A stretch of 64,000 bases of DNA from Climacium dendroides. Its lineage: Eukaryota; Streptophyta; Bryopsida; Hypnales; Climaciaceae. Within the stretch, counting starts at the first letter, position 1; each line of letters opens with the position of its first letter. The notes under the pieces are model-generated. The model made no database searches. It was not told the DNA's origin and worked only from the letters and a program-made list of their open reading frames with translations. Made by a program: the position numbers and the translations under genes. Shown piece after piece: positions 1 through 13,200 of the stretch. The stretch is from positions 19,201,345 through 19,265,344 of the forward strand of contig OX467089.1 in NCBI GenBank assembly GCA_950106755.1. Reading direction: 5' to 3'.

Positions 1-619
1 GGTAATTTCTTCCTTGCAAGAACTGGAAGGTTTAGGTAATTGTTGCAATTGTGCAGAATTGGACTTTCCTTCCGCGTCAATTTCAACTAGTTTCAGATCT
101 TCACACGATCCACAGCCAGGTATCCATGCCATCAAACCTGCAGGCATATAGTTTTGATCCTTATCAGCAACCTAAAGGAAACAAATGCTTATGTGATACT
201 ATTTTTCCAGTTGAGTACGTGGTCATTACGTTGATGATCTCCTTAATTGGGGTGTGAAGATGACATGGGAGGGCTGAAGTAACCATAGTAGATGAGCTCA
301 TTGTCGGTAGAGTGGTTGGTTTGGTCCATGGAATGCTTGAAAAAATTGTAAGAGAAGCCCATAGCATTTGGAATTTTATTTTTTTAACAAACTATAATTC
401 TTTTAGTATATGAATTTTTGAATTGTGTTGCCCCAATAAGGTAGCCTAAACAAGTCACAAGCCCCATCCCCACCCACCCCCATGCGCACCTACAGCTGCA
501 GCATTAATCACAAGTCATAATGGTCATTTAGCTCATCTAAAATGATCATGATATTTTCCTAGAAAAAGATAGAACAATCAGGACCTAAAATAGTCACTTA
601 GTGTGATTGTTTTTTATCC

Positions 620-850
620 AAAAGGCAGAGATTCCTATTTTAATCACTAATGTTCTAGATCTTGTCCTTTACATTTTTTAATTTGTAGCCACCATTTGTG
701 TGATTGTAGCCTACATTCAATTATTCAAGAATGAAGGCTTTAAGTTGAATGTATAATCATAATATGCCCAATTCTATCTACTTGGAATGAACAAAATGTT
801 TTGATGGAGCTTCCTACTTACACATAAAATCATTTGAATAAGTGTTTCAA
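620..850 (+). repeat. Diverged direct repeat, copy 1 (about 225 bp)
   Basis: This block matches 1793-2020 in the same orientation with scattered substitutions and small indels. Shared anchors include gccaccatttgt, caattattcaagaatga and aaaatcattt, in the same order and spacing. The copies lie about 1.17 kb apart. It has no coding content and no terminal inverted repeats that I can see. Confidence 0.8.
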
Positions 851-1792
851 AGGAGTTCCTATTATCATACTACTAAAATCATAAGTCTCTCTATAATGTC
901 ACAAATGCTACCATTAATACTAGGGGCTCATGCTTGCTATGCTATGCATTCATTATATCACATATTAGTAAAATTAAGTCATATTGAAATAAGGTAGCCT
1001 AAAAGAGCTACTCCACCAACATTAAGTATAAATCTTAATGGTTTTGTAAGTCCCCTAAAATGTTCATGATATTTTCCTAAAAAGGCCGAAAGGACCTAAA
1101 ATAGTCCTTTGAAATCAAATTATTGAAATCTACCACTTGTTGTAAAAGAGGCATTGTTGGAAGATAGAGATTACACTTGTTTATGCTCCTTTTAATTCCT
1201 TAGTTTTCTTCCTAGCCTCTTCTTTGTAGATGAGAAAATTAAGCAATGTTTTTGTTTTCTAAGCATACATCCAAAAATTGCCTAACTACTTGTGTAATCT
1301 CCCTATCCAACCTTGTCTTATATGGCCTTGTCTTGTTGTTGCCTCCTAATTTCTTTAGTCTTTTTTTGGTTTCTTCTTTTGGGTTCAAAGTTCGGAAGAG
1401 TGCAAACACCAAATTCTAAAGAGACACCCAAAGATTCTAAATGTATTGAATAGCTCACCTAACCTAACATGTCTATCTGATCTTTTTGAGTAGTATTCAG
1501 CTATTCACACTATTCACACAACCAACATCAACAATCCTGAGTTACAGTGATACAACACTATGCAATAAAATCTACTTTCTCATAATGTACAACACAAGCT
1601 ACTTATCAAACCCCAATTCCCTGGCTTGGTATAGTTGACTTCCAAACTCCCAAATGTTTTCATAGTTCCCTCAATGTTGCTCTAGTTCCTTGCAACATTC
1701 TACTTGGTTTCCAACAAGTATGACACACCTAGCATCCTATTGCCTAATGTCCATTAGTAGTTTAATCTACACCAATTCATTTTATAACCAAA

Positions 1793-2020
1793 AGGTAGAG
1801 ATTTCTATTTTAATCAATAATTTCTAGATCTTGTCTTTCAGTTTTTTTGTTTGGAGCCACCATTTGTATCCCATTGTGTCAATTATTCAAGAATGACAAC
1901 TTCAAGTTGAATACATGATTGTAATAGGCCCAATCTTAACTAGGCTTGAAATGAACAAAATATTTTGGACAAGACTTCCTATTTACACCTAAAATCATTT
2001 AAATAAACATTTGAAAGTGG
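1793..2020 (+). repeat. Diverged direct repeat, copy 2 (about 225 bp)
   Basis: Partner of the block at 620-850, with the same order of anchors (gccaccatttgt, caattattcaagaatga, aaaatcattt). The divergence suggests an old segmental duplication, or two members of a dispersed repeat family. Confidence 0.8.
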
Positions 2021-3020
2021 TTTCTACTATTAAATCACCTTTAATTATTGGATTATAACTTTATTCTCTTGTAGCTTGTGTTTTTGAATAATATGAATAA
2101 AACATGAATTTCAAAGTACTAGTTGTAGGTATAGCCAAAACCAACCCCATCCTTTCATGCTCAAAAAATTATTTTGCAATCTAGGAAAGACTTTAGAAGG
2201 ATGGTTCTAGTAACATGTTTGAAACTAAATGCACTATAGTGTGTTCTGTGATCAGCATTATTTCTGTGATTCTTCAAGGGCTGAAACCTTGGATGATTGG
2301 ACAACTAGACAAGTAAAGATAGGGACACAATTGGGTTGAGGATCCATAATGGGTACACATGCCTACCGTTGATATATGAGACCCTAGCAAAAAATACAAG
2401 ATAAAACAACGTTATTGTGAACAGGGAAATGAGGCAGCAGCAACCACAATCAAATGAAGCTGTTACACAATTCAATCCTAGGCACATTCCTCCCAGTAAC
2501 ACAATGCACCTGTAAAATTAGTGTGCAAAAATGCCAATCAAGAATTTCAAGTACAAAAATTATTCCTCATTCAGCTATAGAATCCTTCGTGATCTTAAAC
2601 GTATCCCAAACATTTGCAACCATGTTCTATGTTCATGAAACTCAAGAACACACTCTGACGGAAAATATTTGAGAAAGCATAGCAAGTACTACATGAGTAA
2701 GTCACTCAAATATTGGACTTACAAGAGAATATTCTCTACTCGAAACAACCTCATGCTAAGGAAGCACCACTTTTGTAGCATCAACCATGTTAAAAGGGCA
2801 ATCCTAAATCCACGATCACAGAAGTTGAGAGAGAACTTCAGTAAGCTCGAATTGAGTCGATACATATCAAGAATTGAGTGGATAACTAACTGGAATGTTC
2901 TTTCACAACTAAACAATTTCAAATGTAAGTAATCTTCCCAAAAGCGGATGTGCAACCATAATACAACCAAGAGAAATTGGAAAAGTCAGTCCTAAACTCT
3001 AAAACCCTAAACTCTTCCTC

Positions 3021-6000
3021 CTACACTCCAAATAAAGGAACCCCGATCTTTACAAATGAATGCACTAGTGCACCCGTAAATATGTAGCTGTCCAGTCGGT
3101 CCAAGATGCCTCCTGTTTGTCAGAAAGAAATAGCGCATTAATTTGCGTCAGAGCTCAAGATGATCTTCATGAGTGAAGGAAATTTTCAAGATGGGCTGAA
3201 GGTATGGATTATTTGTCAACCAGAGGATTAAAAAAAAGACATACCATGACCAGGAATAAGCTTCCCCGAGTCTTTGACGCCGGCATCTCGCTTAATCATA
3301 GATTCAGTCAAGTCACCAAATAAGGATCCCATGAATACAAGGACTGCCATTACTGCAGCGCTGCAAGGACACCACAGCCGAAAATAAAATTTTAGGAGAT
3401 TAGTACGAGTTGGAGGAACGAGAACCTCGCCAATACAAAGAATGACTTGGACGTGTTGCATATTCTGTAACCACCTTGATGGAAAATCCGAAAATGCAAT
3501 ATTTTAGGACATGAAAAATACTAGAATTAATATGCAAAAGGACAAAAAACTTGCTTTGCATTCTTAACGCTTAGATGCCAAGCCAAGGCCAAGCCCCAGG
3601 GGCTTGGTTTCAAGTGAATCTTCGACAAAAAAATGACTTTAGAATTTATTTCATTACGTTGCAACCTATTAAACCTACTTCAATAGCGAATAAGGCTTGT
3701 CAAGGCTTCACTGTAAAATTGATCAATGATCAATACTCTGACTTTGCAGCCTCAAGTTTCAAGTGAATCTTTGTCAAAAGTGGCTTTAGGATTGTTTTGG
3801 AATGTTGCAACCTATTGAACTCATTTCAATAGTGACTAAGGCTTGCCAAGTTGTAAAGTCAAAGCATTGTTCATGAATCAATTTTATATGCCCTGAGTTG
3901 TTGACCTATGCCCCGCTTCACGGAGATTTTTTATTTTTGATTCCCCTTGGACTGCCCGCTAGGCCATCAAATGTCATTTAAGGGTTAACTGAAAGAAAGT
4001 ATACCAAGGCAAAAAATTGGAAACAGAAACGCGGAATTTCATGAAGACGGTATGGAACTGCTCAATACCTGAACAGAGACGTGGGCCACTGTAGGAAGTG
4101 AGCAAGCATCACAGCTACAGCAACTGACGAACTCAAACCAACAGCAGCACCTTCTATTGTCTTCTTTGGACTCACTTCGTTAAGAGGTGTTTTACCGAAT
4201 GCCTGGCACAAGAGCAGCACACAGACTTAAATTAAATGCAAGCACGTGATTCCTTGCTGGACGATGTCAGTGTTTTTGTTCCAACAGCCCTACTCTATCC
4301 TCTGTTTTGACAGCGTCTTTAACACATATTCACACATTGTGATAACAAGAGAAGTATAGTGAAGGAGCTGAGAGAAAAATCTCACAAATGTGACAGAAAC
4401 AATATCCGATCAGTGGCAGTGCTGACAGTGATCTATACAAAAGCTGAAATTTCAGACACAGTGAGGTGGTTTGAAGGCGTACCTTGCCCCCTATGAAGGC
4501 CCCTGTATCCGCAGCGATGATAGTGCAAATGGTAACGATTGTAACCACCAAGCCCACGGTCCAGCACGCTCGCCCACCAAGAAGGATAGGCCAAACTGCA
4601 CCTAGTTCTTCTCAAGGCATCGCAAGGAAGACATCTCTCCAGTTTTAGTAAACAAGATCACAACCAAATACTCTTCTGCAGGACCGAAAAGGACTCACAC
4701 AAACTGAAACTGACACGAAAAAAAGCAGCTTACACTTCCTGTCAACTGGTATGCAACAGGATTTATTTATTTACTATAACCTGCATATGTGTTCACAATG
4801 CAAAGAGTATACTAAAAACGTTGAAAATTTCACGAAAAAATACTTGAGGAAATATTCTCTTCGACAATGCAAATGGTTCACCTAACACAGGTAGACGTCT
4901 TCTAAAAACGTGATTGAAGGAACTTACTGGTGTTGATGGCAGGAACTGCAAGGCCACAGCGGAGCTTGATCCAGAAACAAGGAAGATAACCGCAGTAAAA
5001 TAATCCAAATACAGCACTTGATAGATGTGAGAAGCGTGGACCTCGATGAAGCAATAGCACTGTGGCCAACAGAAACGCAGCGGTTGTCAACGCCACCCCA
5101 ACACGTCCTCCAAAGTACCTGCGTGAGCGCAAAACCAAGGAGTTGGTCTCTTTATAATTGCATTATATCAATGAAGGTAAAACATTCTATATACACTGAT
5201 GTGGGGGTAATAATATTTTAAAAGGGGAGAAAATAAGTCTATCATAGTATCAAGAGCAAGGGAAATATAAGTCGTATTACGGGTCAGGTCTCGTTCCTAC
5301 TTGAAACATACGAAGAGGCAAAGAATGAGTTTAGCAAGCTGTACAGCACAGTGTCATGGCAGAACAAGAGAAAGCTTTTAAGCACCGTACAAGAACATTT
5401 TCTCTTAAACCTTCATACTACCGGTACTACAGTGCCTCTATGAGATTGATCATCATGGACTTACATTCCATTCAACCAGGGGTACTTTGAGATTTACATG
5501 GTCATCAAAGGCATGGCCGCACAAATTGCTGAGCAGATTCGGGTTGCTACAAGTGGAGGCGCCGCCATTCCTTGCGTCATGCCCTTGCTTTGCACAAGAT
5601 TGAAGTATTCACCTGTTGCTAACCAAACGACAGCGGCAAGAGCTATCGTGAACACCCACCCACCAGCCAACACTATGCCAAGCCAAGTAAACCCCAATAG
5701 GAGTCCAAAAACTACTCTATTTTTCAGCTGCCCCTTTTGTGGCGCTGACGGTGATGAAGAACTGGAAGAGTTATCCTCACTTGCCCCTCCTCCTTGCAAC
5801 TGGGCAACATGCGAACATGACAACAAAATTCAAAACGTTATGTCACTATCTACACAACGTTAATCCTTCCCACAAATCACTAGACTACCCTAAGAAGCCT
5901 AAGGTGGAAGAGAATCTCAGAGATGGAAGAAGCATCAAACACCAAACAAAAGTATGCATTACGCACACAAATTTAAAACTCCAACTAGCTGGTGAAGACA

Positions 6001-6524
6001 AAATTCCAAACCAGCAATACAAATTCTGGTATTGTGCACAAATGATGAAAGCACTCTACCTCAGAGGGTGAACCCTCGTCTCCACTCAATTGCACAGAAC
6101 TCGAGCCATTGTGCAACACTTTCGATTGATCCTCATCGCTGATAGGCTGCGTAACATACGGCTCATTCACCGATCTCAGTATCTGAGCAATTCTCTTCCG
6201 TAACACAGGCGTTGGCACTATTGAGGGAAGGGAGAGAGGAGTCCTACGGCAACTGGAGCTTCTGAGGAAACTGCAGGGCGTTGTCAGCAATGTGCGTGTT
6301 TTCTGCTTCTGCTGTGCTGAGAAGCTGAAAGTAGAGCTATTTTGAGACTTGCTGCTAGAAAAATTAGGTTGAAGACCAGGTATTCTCGGTAAGTGTCCAT
6401 AGCAAGATCTATTAAAAGAAGATGAGTAAGTGGAAGTTGTTGCAGTGGGTGTGAATCGACGCCGTGTAGAGCAAGCAGTAGCTGTGGCTCCATACATCGC
6501 AGCAGAGTTTAATAGCCAAAGCAC
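3021..6524 (-). CDS. CDS4: Phosphatidate cytidylyltransferase (CDP-DAG synthase), plastid type; 7 exons, 474 aa
   Basis: Makes CDP-diacylglycerol from phosphatidate and CTP (EC 2.7.7.41), the step that feeds phosphatidylglycerol synthesis in plastids. Exons on the minus strand: 6060-6524, 5498-5799, 4928-5118, 4483-4607, 4069-4202, 3245-3360, 3021-3112. They sum to 1425 nt and every junction keeps phase. Residues 1-130 are Ser/Thr/Arg-rich and resemble a chloroplast transit peptide; several hydrophobic spans follow. The family signature is intact at about 426-452 (SMIKRDAG, then KDSG, PGHGG and DRLD), and WPILLGGRACWTVGLV is readable in exon 4. Closest known relatives by memory are the plastid CDS4/CDS5 enzymes of Arabidopsis; the symbol is used in that family sense. 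The start could instead be the in-frame Met nine codons later. A telobox lies upstream. Confidence 0.93.
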
Positions 6525-6730
6525 TTCTGTTCTTCGATCAAATTCAGGTACTTTGCTTTTGAATTAGAAAAGGTTTGGTACAGTAAACCAACAGACGCCC
6601 CATGATTTGACTATCTCGCCACCAACCCTCAGCTGCTTCCTCGAAGTCACCACCGTTCTAGGAGGATTGAAGGAGTGATATAGGCACGATTGCTTTCCTC
6701 AAGAGAGCCACGTACAGAGACTCCGCTCCA

Positions 6731-6745
6731 ACCCTAAACCCTAAA
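6731..6745 (-). promoter_or_regulatory. Telobox-like motif upstream of the CDP-DAG synthase gene
   Basis: Two overlapping AAACCCTAA-type units lie about 210 bp upstream of the minus-strand start codon, and a further accctaaac lies at about 6759-6767. Teloboxes are common near transcription starts of plant housekeeping genes. The assignment rests on the motif and position only. Confidence 0.5.
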
Positions 6746-7457
6746 CTGTAATTGTACTAACCCTAAACGGAGTGTAGTCCAGAACGAGCTAAAAGAGAAA
6801 TAACTGAAGCAACGAAAATCTGCAAAAGGAAAACGTTTCATTAGAGGATTGCAAAATCAGCTATGGTAGAGGATGCTAGAACAATTTGGAACTTATCCAG
6901 TCCTCTTTTACCTGACCCCAATTACAAACAGCAACTCATGCACCTGATTGACATTCAATTAGAGAAAGAATGAATTGGCTACATCTCTATGACCACTAAT
7001 CTTTGAAATGGAAATGGGGTTGTCTACTGTCCCTTCAGTAGTGGTCTACAGCCTTCCACTTTGGACGATTGCACAAGAAATTATCATACATTGCTCCATA
7101 AAAATTTGATCACAACAACTTTTGTAGTACCCAAAGTGATCTCTCCCGTGAGCTCTATTGAGTAATTTCCCAATGAAAGCACACCTACATATTGGTTAAA
7201 AAGAGAAAAGTGACGGAAAGCGTATCTTGTACCAAAACAGGCCACAGAAATCACAAATTAAAGCGTCCAAAAAGGTGTAATATGAAATGAGAAAACACAA
7301 TACGGAAGACTTGTGCAATCCTAAACCCGCATTCCAGCTAATGGCACGAAATTACTTAGCAAATATTGTAATTAAGCTTCACATTGGATTGATTACAAAC
7401 AGATTAGAACCCGGAACAACATCACGAGGCACCAGATGATCCCAACCATCAAACTTC

Positions 7458-7622
7458 CTACTGAGAATATTCCCCTATTGTCACGAAAGTGAGCAAATCT
7501 AAAAACAGTATGCGCCACTTCCAAATCAAACATGAGAATCCAAACCCACAAAACATTACCACACCTAAGTTAATTGCGAACCCTACCTCAATGCCACTAT
7601 CTAACTTTGCAGAAGAAGCCAT
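7458..7622 (-). CDS. Candidate 54-aa membrane microprotein
   Basis: The predicted protein starts MASSAKLDSGIE and continues into a hydrophobic stretch (residues about 13-50, with LGVVMFCGFGFSCLIWKW), so it could be a one- or two-span membrane protein. The same frame stays open upstream to 7979, but the upstream part reads like leader sequence. A good donor (gtaagt, near 7710) and an acceptor two bases before this ATG would make an 86-bp leader intron ending at 7625. I do not recognise the family. A second donor-like gtaggg right after DSGIE means that the hydrophobic part could be intronic. The gene lies on the same strand as, and about 0.9 kb upstream of, the CDP-DAG synthase gene. Confidence 0.4.
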   Translation of the reverse strand: MASSAKLDSGIEVGFAINLGVVMFCGFGFSCLIWKWRILFLDLLTFVTIGEYSQ

Positions 7623-7905
7623 TCCTCGTTTGTAGGGCTCAACCAAACACCAAATTGTCAAAACCCCGGCGACCCTAAACCCCTGCAAGCAAATGCAAAG
7701 GTTCAACTTACCAAAGCGGAAAGCGCGTGCAGCTGATTGAAGCTGGGTACTGTGCACAGGAGATTGAAACGCAACAATCAAGACCTTTTGCAATCCATAA
7801 GCTGAAGTGGCAGTGAGCGATTGTGAAGATTTGGAGTAACTTAGAGTGGGCTCGTGCTTGCCTCGCAATTCGATTCGAGCAGGACTGGTGACTGGGAACG
7901 GGAAG

Positions 7906-7911
7906 CACGTG
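7906..7911. promoter_or_regulatory. G-box (CACGTG)
   Basis: A palindromic CACGTG core lies in the leader or promoter region upstream of the candidate microprotein at 7458-7622. It is a bZIP/bHLH-type site in plants. A six-base match alone is weak evidence. Confidence 0.3.
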
Positions 7912-8179
7912 GGCAGGGAATGGAGGTGCTGCTGATAGAATGCGACTGGATTCTCGCAGTGAAAGAGGCTAGCGTGCAAGTGTTGTCAGAGGAAGGGACC
8001 TCGAGACACAATGGGGTCCCTACAGCAGGCCCAATCTTTTCCAGGTGTCTGTGCGGGGTAGAGTTTCCCAATGCCGGCTCTGAGGTGCAAGAAGCAATCC
8101 ACAGTCTTCCTTTTGAGCAAGACGGAGTTCAAGGGGAAAGCTCCTTGAATTCCTCACAGGTTGCCTCGTGCAGATGACA

Positions 8180-11100
8180 AACTTTCAAGTCCCGTGCGGA
8201 GTTCAGCGCTCTGCAAAAAAATGAGAAAGGATTCCGCCACATTTACAGCGCCTCGGCACCGAACAAGCAGGTGGCGTTGTCTCCATGGGATCTGAAAATC
8301 CTCGGTCCCAACCCTCAAATTTCCCGTGGATGAGGATGCTCCAATATTTTCTAGAATGTGCGTGAAATTGTTGAAAGTAGGCGACTCTACAAGCGACCAT
8401 TTAAGGGCTGATCCACCTTTTTTTTTCATGGTTTCCAAAGATGGAAAGATATGTAGCTCATTTTTAGAGAAAGAGAATAGATGGTTCTGTATTTTTCCAT
8501 GCATTATTGAATTACCTATGATTTCTCAAAGATTTGTGTCATAGACATCTATCCTGTATGTCTCTCAATGGAGGAAAATCTATCCAGTGTCCACTTACAA
8601 CTTGTAAAGTGATGTGAAGAAATAACAGCAAATGATTGGTTCCTACAATAAATTATAGATTTTCTTCTATTCACTCAATGGTTAAAAGAAGTCCATTTAA
8701 CGACCACCTCATATCCATTCAATAGCTATTTATAGGAGTAGTTTGAAGAAAGATGGATAGCTCTGAAGGTAAGGGAAACCAATACTAGTATTACAAAATC
8801 ACTTTGTGTCTAAAAGTGCTACTTCAACATATCCTCACTCTATGTAGATCTTATAAATCTATATTATAAGAAAACAAGGGTTTTTGAGATGTCTGAAAAA
8901 ACATGAGAGTGCGTTTAATGTGATAGGCCAGATGTCAACAACAATGTTTCCTAAAATTTGTTATAACTGACAAGTAAAAGAACGTGTGAAAATCATAAGA
9001 AACATACAAGATTTTAGATTGTTTTTTTCTAACGTCACAAAAAACGTAGTCTTTGAAGCTCTCCAAAACATACTGTGTGTTAGGCAAGTCACTCAAAAGC
9101 ACAACATAGGTGGGCAGTGCCACATGGGATATTTTATCATCCATCCAATGAGTGACGTGGGTTGTAACTTGGACCCCACTGGTTTATAACGTGGTAATTG
9201 ATTTTGGTTTAGGGTTTTGGAAACATCAACCTAGAATTTTTTTGAGATATTAATTAATACATACCCTACTCATAAGGTAAAATAAAATATATGTATATTT
9301 TAAATAAATTAAAATTTTTAATCAATAAAATTGTTGAATTCAACAAGAATTAAAGGAAACTTATCATCTACCATCAAGATAATTTTTGATGAAAAACGAC
9401 GGAATATCTTCATTGAAAGTTAGTGAGATTGAAGGATAGAGAGGTCACATTTATATTCATTTTTTTACCCATGGTGAGACAAAAGATATGGAATAATGAG
9501 AATATAGGAATTTGATTATTATACATCTTAATATTGTTTCAGACATTAAGTGTTGTTTCAAACATCTAAATCATGTTGTTTTAGACATTTTACATTATAA
9601 ACAATTCTTGCTTTATATATCCCATATAAATTGTTTCACTTACTACCCCCCTCCCACTTGTATAAAGAACATCTCTTTTCATCTATGGTGCACATCCATC
9701 CATTTCCTTTTTTTTTTGCAAAGCATGTCATGTGACTGCCTTTCTCCTAAATTTTTCATATATGGTCAACATTTTACCATAGATCATAGTAATTTTTATT
9801 AACTTAACCATAGTCAAAATGGGTCTACTATTTGTTGATATGATAGTCTATATTTTTTGGACATCCTAAAAATCATCAATATGTCTTTAGTCATGTCAAA
9901 TAAAACGTCACCATCAATGATAACATCAACTTGGGTTTACAGTAATGTGCCAATGCTCTCTATAACATCCACAAAATTTACCTTATTGGGACAAATGTCC
10001 TTTGACACCTTCATGTTTTGTTTGACATCGTACATTAGTGATAAAATACAACCAAAAATGTGGATTTTCTATACTGCTAAGATCCAATTGTTGACTCAAA
10101 AAGCAATTATGCTCTAAAAGTAACCACTAACATAGAGGTAAATTTTGCTTTCGTCAATGTACCAAAAGTGTACATTTTAGGATGTTGTTGTTTTTAGTGA
10201 CCAATGCATTTCAACTTCAAAAATTTGTAACTAATTCCACTCCAAAAAATATGAATAACTTGATTTAGATACCAATTCTATTTTTCTTTCTATAAAAAAT
10301 GTATTAAGAATTGTTTTAAAGAATTTAGCTTCCCCTAAAAGGCAATGAGCTCTTCAAAAAGGTCACTTTAAGAGTAGACTACCATTTAACATTAATGTAC
10401 TCATATCTTTTATTTAGTCAAAGAAATGATTTTAGAACATCTACCAAAAAAAACTTTCATTCTTCATAACTTTTGCATATAAAATCCAAATGTTGCATTC
10501 TTTTGTACAATAAAACCTCCTTTCATTTGCCACTAAGAAACTAATAATAGTAAAAAGTGGTGTTGGAATGTCCATACTTTAAGCTATCCTAAGGAAGTCT
10601 ATACGGCTACCTTCTTAAAAAAAAAAAAAGTCAAACTCATATAGTGTAGTTGCTTGTTTTTAATCCCTGAGCATTGTATTGTCTAAATTTTGGATGGACT
10701 AAATGTTTTAAGGACAATGTTTTGTCCAAGTAACTTCTCATTTCATCCAAGTGATGTTGGAATCTTTAAAAGACAACCTGGCTTCTTTTATGATCAATTT
10801 GATGAAATTGAGTTAAATAATATATACATATAGAGATATACATAAGAATATGCAAAACTTCAAAATCTAAATATTAACCCCTAAAAGATCAAATTACATT
10901 TTTTTTTGTAATATAGCAATTTTGAACAACTCACTACAAATGAAAATTTTATTTTCTTTGAAATTTTCACCTAACATGTGCCCAAGGAGTAGCTTTAAGA
11001 TCCAACAATTTTCATAATTTTTGACTACATGGTTAAAAAGTTATTGTATGATATACAATTTTTGTAGTATTCAACAAGTAGCTTGGGCAATTCAAAAAAT

Positions 11101-13200
11101 AAAATTTAAATCACTTTTCAAAAAAATAATTTGAAATTTTTTTCTAGATTTATATATATGTAGAAATGTTTTAATCATTCCATTTTGATTAATGAAATGA
11201 AAGTTATGAGGAGTTTTAGTTTGCACTTAGTTATATTCTAAAATAAACTTTAAAACAATTTCTTTAACTCAATTTCCAATATTTTTGGAAATAAAATAAA
11301 ATCATAGGATGTATATTATTTATTACAACATACAACCATTGAGATTGGCATTTTCAAATCCATAACTAAATTCTTAACAATTTAGTATTTTAAATCATTC
11401 TCTATTTTCTCTCTACTTACTATTTTTTCTTATATATTGTAAAATTCCAAATGATCTAAACTTTTTCAAGCATGTAGTCAATTTGCTTTGAAGAATGAAT
11501 TCAAAGAAGAACCACCAACATAGACATGTTTTCTCACAAATGCGACCTTGTGAAGTACTACTACTCAATTTTTTACAAGGCCAAAAAACAGATTTATGTC
11601 AATTCAAATGCTAATATCTTGCAATCCATGTCGTGGAAATTTCTAATGTTTGTTTTAGAAACACTTATTTTCAACAATATGAAAAATTCAATCCATTTAT
11701 ACATTGTCTGAAAATTCCATTCTAATAAAATCTAGAATCTTTTTTTGACTACCAACGAGGCTCCACACAAACATTTTCAATATAATAATGGAACTATACT
11801 AAATTGTTTATTTTATTGGTTTTAGGTATACTTACCTTAACCCCTAACTGCCTGATCGACCATATATAGTCGACCTAAAATTTCAGGCTCAGTTTGGGAT
11901 GGGCAATTAAATTCATATGACCGTTATAAAAAAATTGGGGGGCAGTTTTTAGGATCTAAAAAATTGTACTTATCCATTTGATTTGAAAATGGTCCCAATG
12001 GAAAGAGCTTAGTGTTTTCATGATTTCCACCATTGAAAATTTAAACATGCAAGTGTTGATTTGGAGTTATTTGCAATTCATACTTATAAAAAAAATTACA
12101 TTTCAACAATTGCAAGGTGGATTGTGTAGTGAATTTAATAGGTTTTCATGTGAAATTAAGTTTTTTGAAAGTGCATTTTAGTGTGCTAACACAATTTGTA
12201 GTTGTTCATGTCACCTCCAATTCCAAAATAAATTTATGTGCAAATTTCTGAAACATTGTGGGGAAGGACAACATACTAAAATTAAAAATGAACATTTCTC
12301 TTGTTATAATCTCACAACTCCTATGCAAATTTTCACTCAAAATTGGTGAACATACTAATAAGCAAGCTCTTTAAACATCTATACAATTAGATTTTGAAAA
12401 TTTGCTTCATTGAGATTAACTATAAACCCATGCTCTTTTTTCATAGTCAAAACACACTTGAAAAGGCTTGGACATTTAGGGGTTAACTTCAAATCAATCC
12501 TAACTCTTGTAGTATGAAAAATATCTCTATCATTTGTAGAACATGCTAATTATAGAAGAAAAAGAAATGTGTTTAGAAGGCAAGACTCTAAACCTATCCT
12601 ATTAATTAAGTTATACAAGGAAAATGCTAGATAATTTAAAAAAAAAACTATTTTGAACCATAGTAATTCTATATTCTTCACCTACCCTACCTAATTTGGG
12701 CCTCTAATTGCAAATATGAATTCAAAGTATGCAAATTTTATATGTGTGAAAAATAAAAAATTCCTACATTTTCCATTGGCTTACCATTTCAACATGCTTA
12801 ATCCATTTCATGGGACATGTTTAGCATCCTACCTTTAAAAGAAATGTTGGCCTAACCAAAATCAATTATCTAAACCAAAGTCTACAAGAGAACCTTATGA
12901 TGGGTCCAAATACTAAGGGAGATAACCCATTTCTAACCAATTAAGGAGATATACATATTTACAAGGCAAGTTTCTTCAATAGGAAATTTTTTTCATATTG
13001 AGAGATAGAGTTTGGAAGGTTTCTATAATTTTTCAAATTTTTATTTCTCAAAATATAATTACTATAAATTTTTTAGTTACAAATTCTGTTAAACCCATAT
13101 ATAAAACCACTATATAAAACCATTATAGTAGTCATATAAACCTTCCTATTTTCAACCAAGGATTAGTTCCAAAATTCACCAAGGGTTGGTTGCAATATCA
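8180..13200. other. AT-rich gene-free stretch
   Basis: I find no credible gene. Frames are short and unsupported, and homopolymer A/T runs are frequent. The stretch from about 10,890 to 11,750 belongs to a dispersed repeat family also seen at 33.64-35.36 kb. About 10,436-10,520 carries, in inverse orientation, the recurring 'gcaaaagttat' repeat found at several places in the window. Confidence 0.6.
10890..11750 (+). repeat. Dispersed non-coding repeat, copy A (uninterrupted)
   Basis: Collinear in direct orientation with 33,640-34,271 plus 35,150-35,360. Shared segments include ggagtagctttaag, gaaatgaaagttatgagga and tcaagcatgtag. It lacks the 870-bp insertion seen in the other copy and so supplies the empty site, at about 11,437-11,444 (ttgtaaaa). 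No protein-coding signature is visible. Confidence 0.8.

Larger units (their letters stand above)
1..2980. other. Non-coding flank with a duplicated block
   Basis: I see no supportable gene here. Open frames are short (at most about 87 codons), overlap on both strands, and show no family resemblance or splice structure. The stretch is AT-rich and contains a diverged direct duplication (about 620-850 and 1793-2020) and a shorter related pair (about 510-600 and 1032-1110). The right end, just past 2980, is probably the 3' untranslated region of the minus-strand gene whose stop codon is at 3021-3023. Confidence 0.6.

Noticed and set aside
4483..4595. Shorter exon 4 of the CDP-DAG synthase gene using the ggtgcag acceptor
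   Set aside because: It is in phase, but it drops the five residues before WPILLGG that the family has; the upstream acceptor (exon to 4607) restores them.
7684..7711. A 29-nt intron (gtaagt ... ttgcag) in the microprotein leader
   Set aside because: Too short for a plant intron; a longer 86-bp intron from the same donor is more plausible.
7854..8177. Plus-strand 107-codon frame
   Set aside because: It overlaps the leader region of the minus-strand microprotein candidate, and I see no family resemblance or splice context.
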